Assembly: GCA_963579925.1 (NCBI GenBank)
Contig: CAUZJA010000139.1
Location: forward strand, 1 to 7,723
Direction of reading: 5' to 3'
Source of the DNA: UBA1151 sp963579925
Lineage (GTDB): Bacteria > Chloroflexota > Dehalococcoidia > Lucifugimonadales > Lucifugimonadaceae
Length of the DNA stretch: 7,723 bases
Positions 7,093-7,723 of the stretch are shown here, piece by piece. The stretch's first letter is position 1. Each line of letters opens with the position of its first letter. The translations under genes and the position numbers were made by a program. Below the pieces are notes generated by a model that searched no databases, was not told the DNA's origin, and saw nothing but the letters and a program-made list of their open reading frames with translations.

Positions 7093-7723
7093 ACTGATCA
7101 CTGAGACCGGCCTATTCGGCAATCAAGTCCGGTGCGCCAAGTCTCTGCACAATAATCCAAAGGTGCTCAACGCGGGGATGCAGATCGGAAACCCGTTCAC
7201 AGATGTTCCGGAGGTCTGCAGTCAGGCGATTGTGATCACAGACGGCGATGAGGAACTTGCGCGCGAGTCAGCCTTGAAGATGGCCCGTGAGTTCTGGCCG
7301 AATCGAGCGAAGATGCAGGCCATCTTCACCCCGCTTGAGGAGTCGGTCAGAGAGGCCGCAAACCTTGATTCGCCAATCATGTTCACCGATGCTGCCGATG
7401 CACCATCATCCGGCTCCCCCGGCGACAGCAACGCCATCATCGAAGAGATCGTCCGGCAGGGCCAGGCGTACACCGTCCTCGCACCAATCGTGGATGCTCC
7501 GACTGCTGAAAAAGCACACCGACGCGGCACCGGCGCCACTTTCATAGCCACAGTTGGCGGCGATCAGGATCCTCGCTACAGGCCGCTGGAGCTTGAACTC
7601 ACGGTCCAGAGCATCTACGAGGGTGATGGCTTCCCACTGGAAACATGGGGCGGCCACGAAGACCCCGGCAACACCGCGGTGCTCACGTCCGGGAATCTGA
7701 CGCTGGTCGTGATTTCGAATCCG
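7025..7723 (+). CDS. C-terminal fragment of the frameshifted M81/MlrC-type protein, partial
   Basis: In the frame one base ahead of the upstream part, codons 7010-7723 read through without a stop and encode the rest of the M81 N-terminal domain and most of the MlrC C-terminal domain. The first in-frame start candidates are GTG 7019 and ATG 7025. Neither has a Shine-Dalgarno, so independent translation is unlikely. The stop codon lies beyond the window. Confidence 0.55.
   Translation, partial: MLEGGVKPVIARATVPALVRGNELITETGLFGNQVRCAKSLHNNPKVLNAGMQIGNPFTDVPEVCSQAIVITDGDEELARESALKMAREFWPNRAKMQAIFTPLEESVREAANLDSPIMFTDAADAPSSGSPGDSNAIIEEIVRQGQAYTVLAPIVDAPTAEKAHRRGTGATFIATVGGDQDPRYRPLELELTVQSIYEGDGFPLETWGGHEDPGNTAVLTSGNLTLVVISNP

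Larger units (their letters stand above)
6496..7723 (+). pseudogene. M81/MlrC-type metallopeptidase, frameshifted near 7010 and cut by the window end
   Basis: Family M81 includes MlrC (microcystinase C), a zinc hydrolase of linear peptides; most relatives have unknown substrates. The frame from GTG 6496 encodes the N-terminal domain: an N-terminal QQEISSFNP block (10-18), HFHGSM (103-108), GDIHG (138-142) and TYPHTD (160-165). D139, H141 and H163 match the spacing of the zinc ligands of MlrC as I recall them (D184, H186, H208), and H105 fits its catalytic histidine. After DTGRRAA (168-174, up to base 7014) this frame loses family character and stops at 7092. The family sequence resumes in the next frame from about 7010 and stays open for 238 codons to the window end, including the C-terminal domain signature FTDAADAPSSGSPGDSN (about 7382-7432). 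Family members have about 480-530 residues, so some 80 or more lie beyond the window. It is third in the operon, 45 bp after the dehydrogenase. It could be a real inactivated gene or a sequencing/assembly error. Confidence 0.85.

Overview
The window reads as ordinary bacterial chromosome: densely packed genes, moderately high GC by eye, Shine-Dalgarno-type starts mixed with non-ATG starts, and GC-rich hairpin repeats between genes. The gene content (acetyl-CoA synthetase, a two-domain chromate-type transporter, and an operon with a thiamine-diphosphate enzyme, a zinc-type dehydrogenase and an M81/MlrC-type metallopeptidase) resembles the catabolic accessory gene sets of aerobic heterotrophs such as marine or groundwater Chloroflexota (SAR202-like). 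That placement is a low-confidence inference from gene content. There is no taxonomic marker in the window.

Layout. 132-2108 (+) is a complete acetyl-CoA synthetase with all its signature motifs. 2109-2350 is a gene-free gap between convergent genes, holding three copies of a GC-rich hairpin repeat, the middle one inverted. 2351 to about 3580 (-) is a complete chromate ion transporter-family (CHR) protein with two homologous halves. About 3581-3767 is the divergent control region. It holds a 20-bp near-perfect dyad and a strong sigma70-type promoter (TTGACT, 17 bp, CATAAT) pointing right. 3768-5432 (+) is a thiamine-diphosphate enzyme of the acetolactate-synthase-like superfamily. 5437-6450 (+) is a medium-chain zinc-type dehydrogenase starting 4 bp later. 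6496 to the window end (+) is an M81/MlrC-type metallopeptidase, truncated by the window edge and broken by a frameshift near 7010.

The three rightward genes look like one transcription unit driven by the 3681-3709 promoter. A plausible but unproven reading is a small catabolic module: a ThDP enzyme makes or breaks a C-C bond next to a carbonyl, the dehydrogenase interconverts the resulting alcohol and ketone, and the metallohydrolase cleaves an amide- or peptide-like substrate. Acetyl-CoA synthetase could activate acetate released by such a pathway, but it lies across a convergent junction and may simply be a housekeeping neighbour.

The points most worth a second look are the M81 frameshift, which fits loss of one copy of an 8-bp direct repeat; the dyad-plus-promoter region that also settles the start of the ThDP gene; the dehydrogenase without the structural-zinc cysteine loop; and the hairpin repeat cluster. 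I see no CRISPR array, tRNA, rRNA, insertion sequence or defence system.
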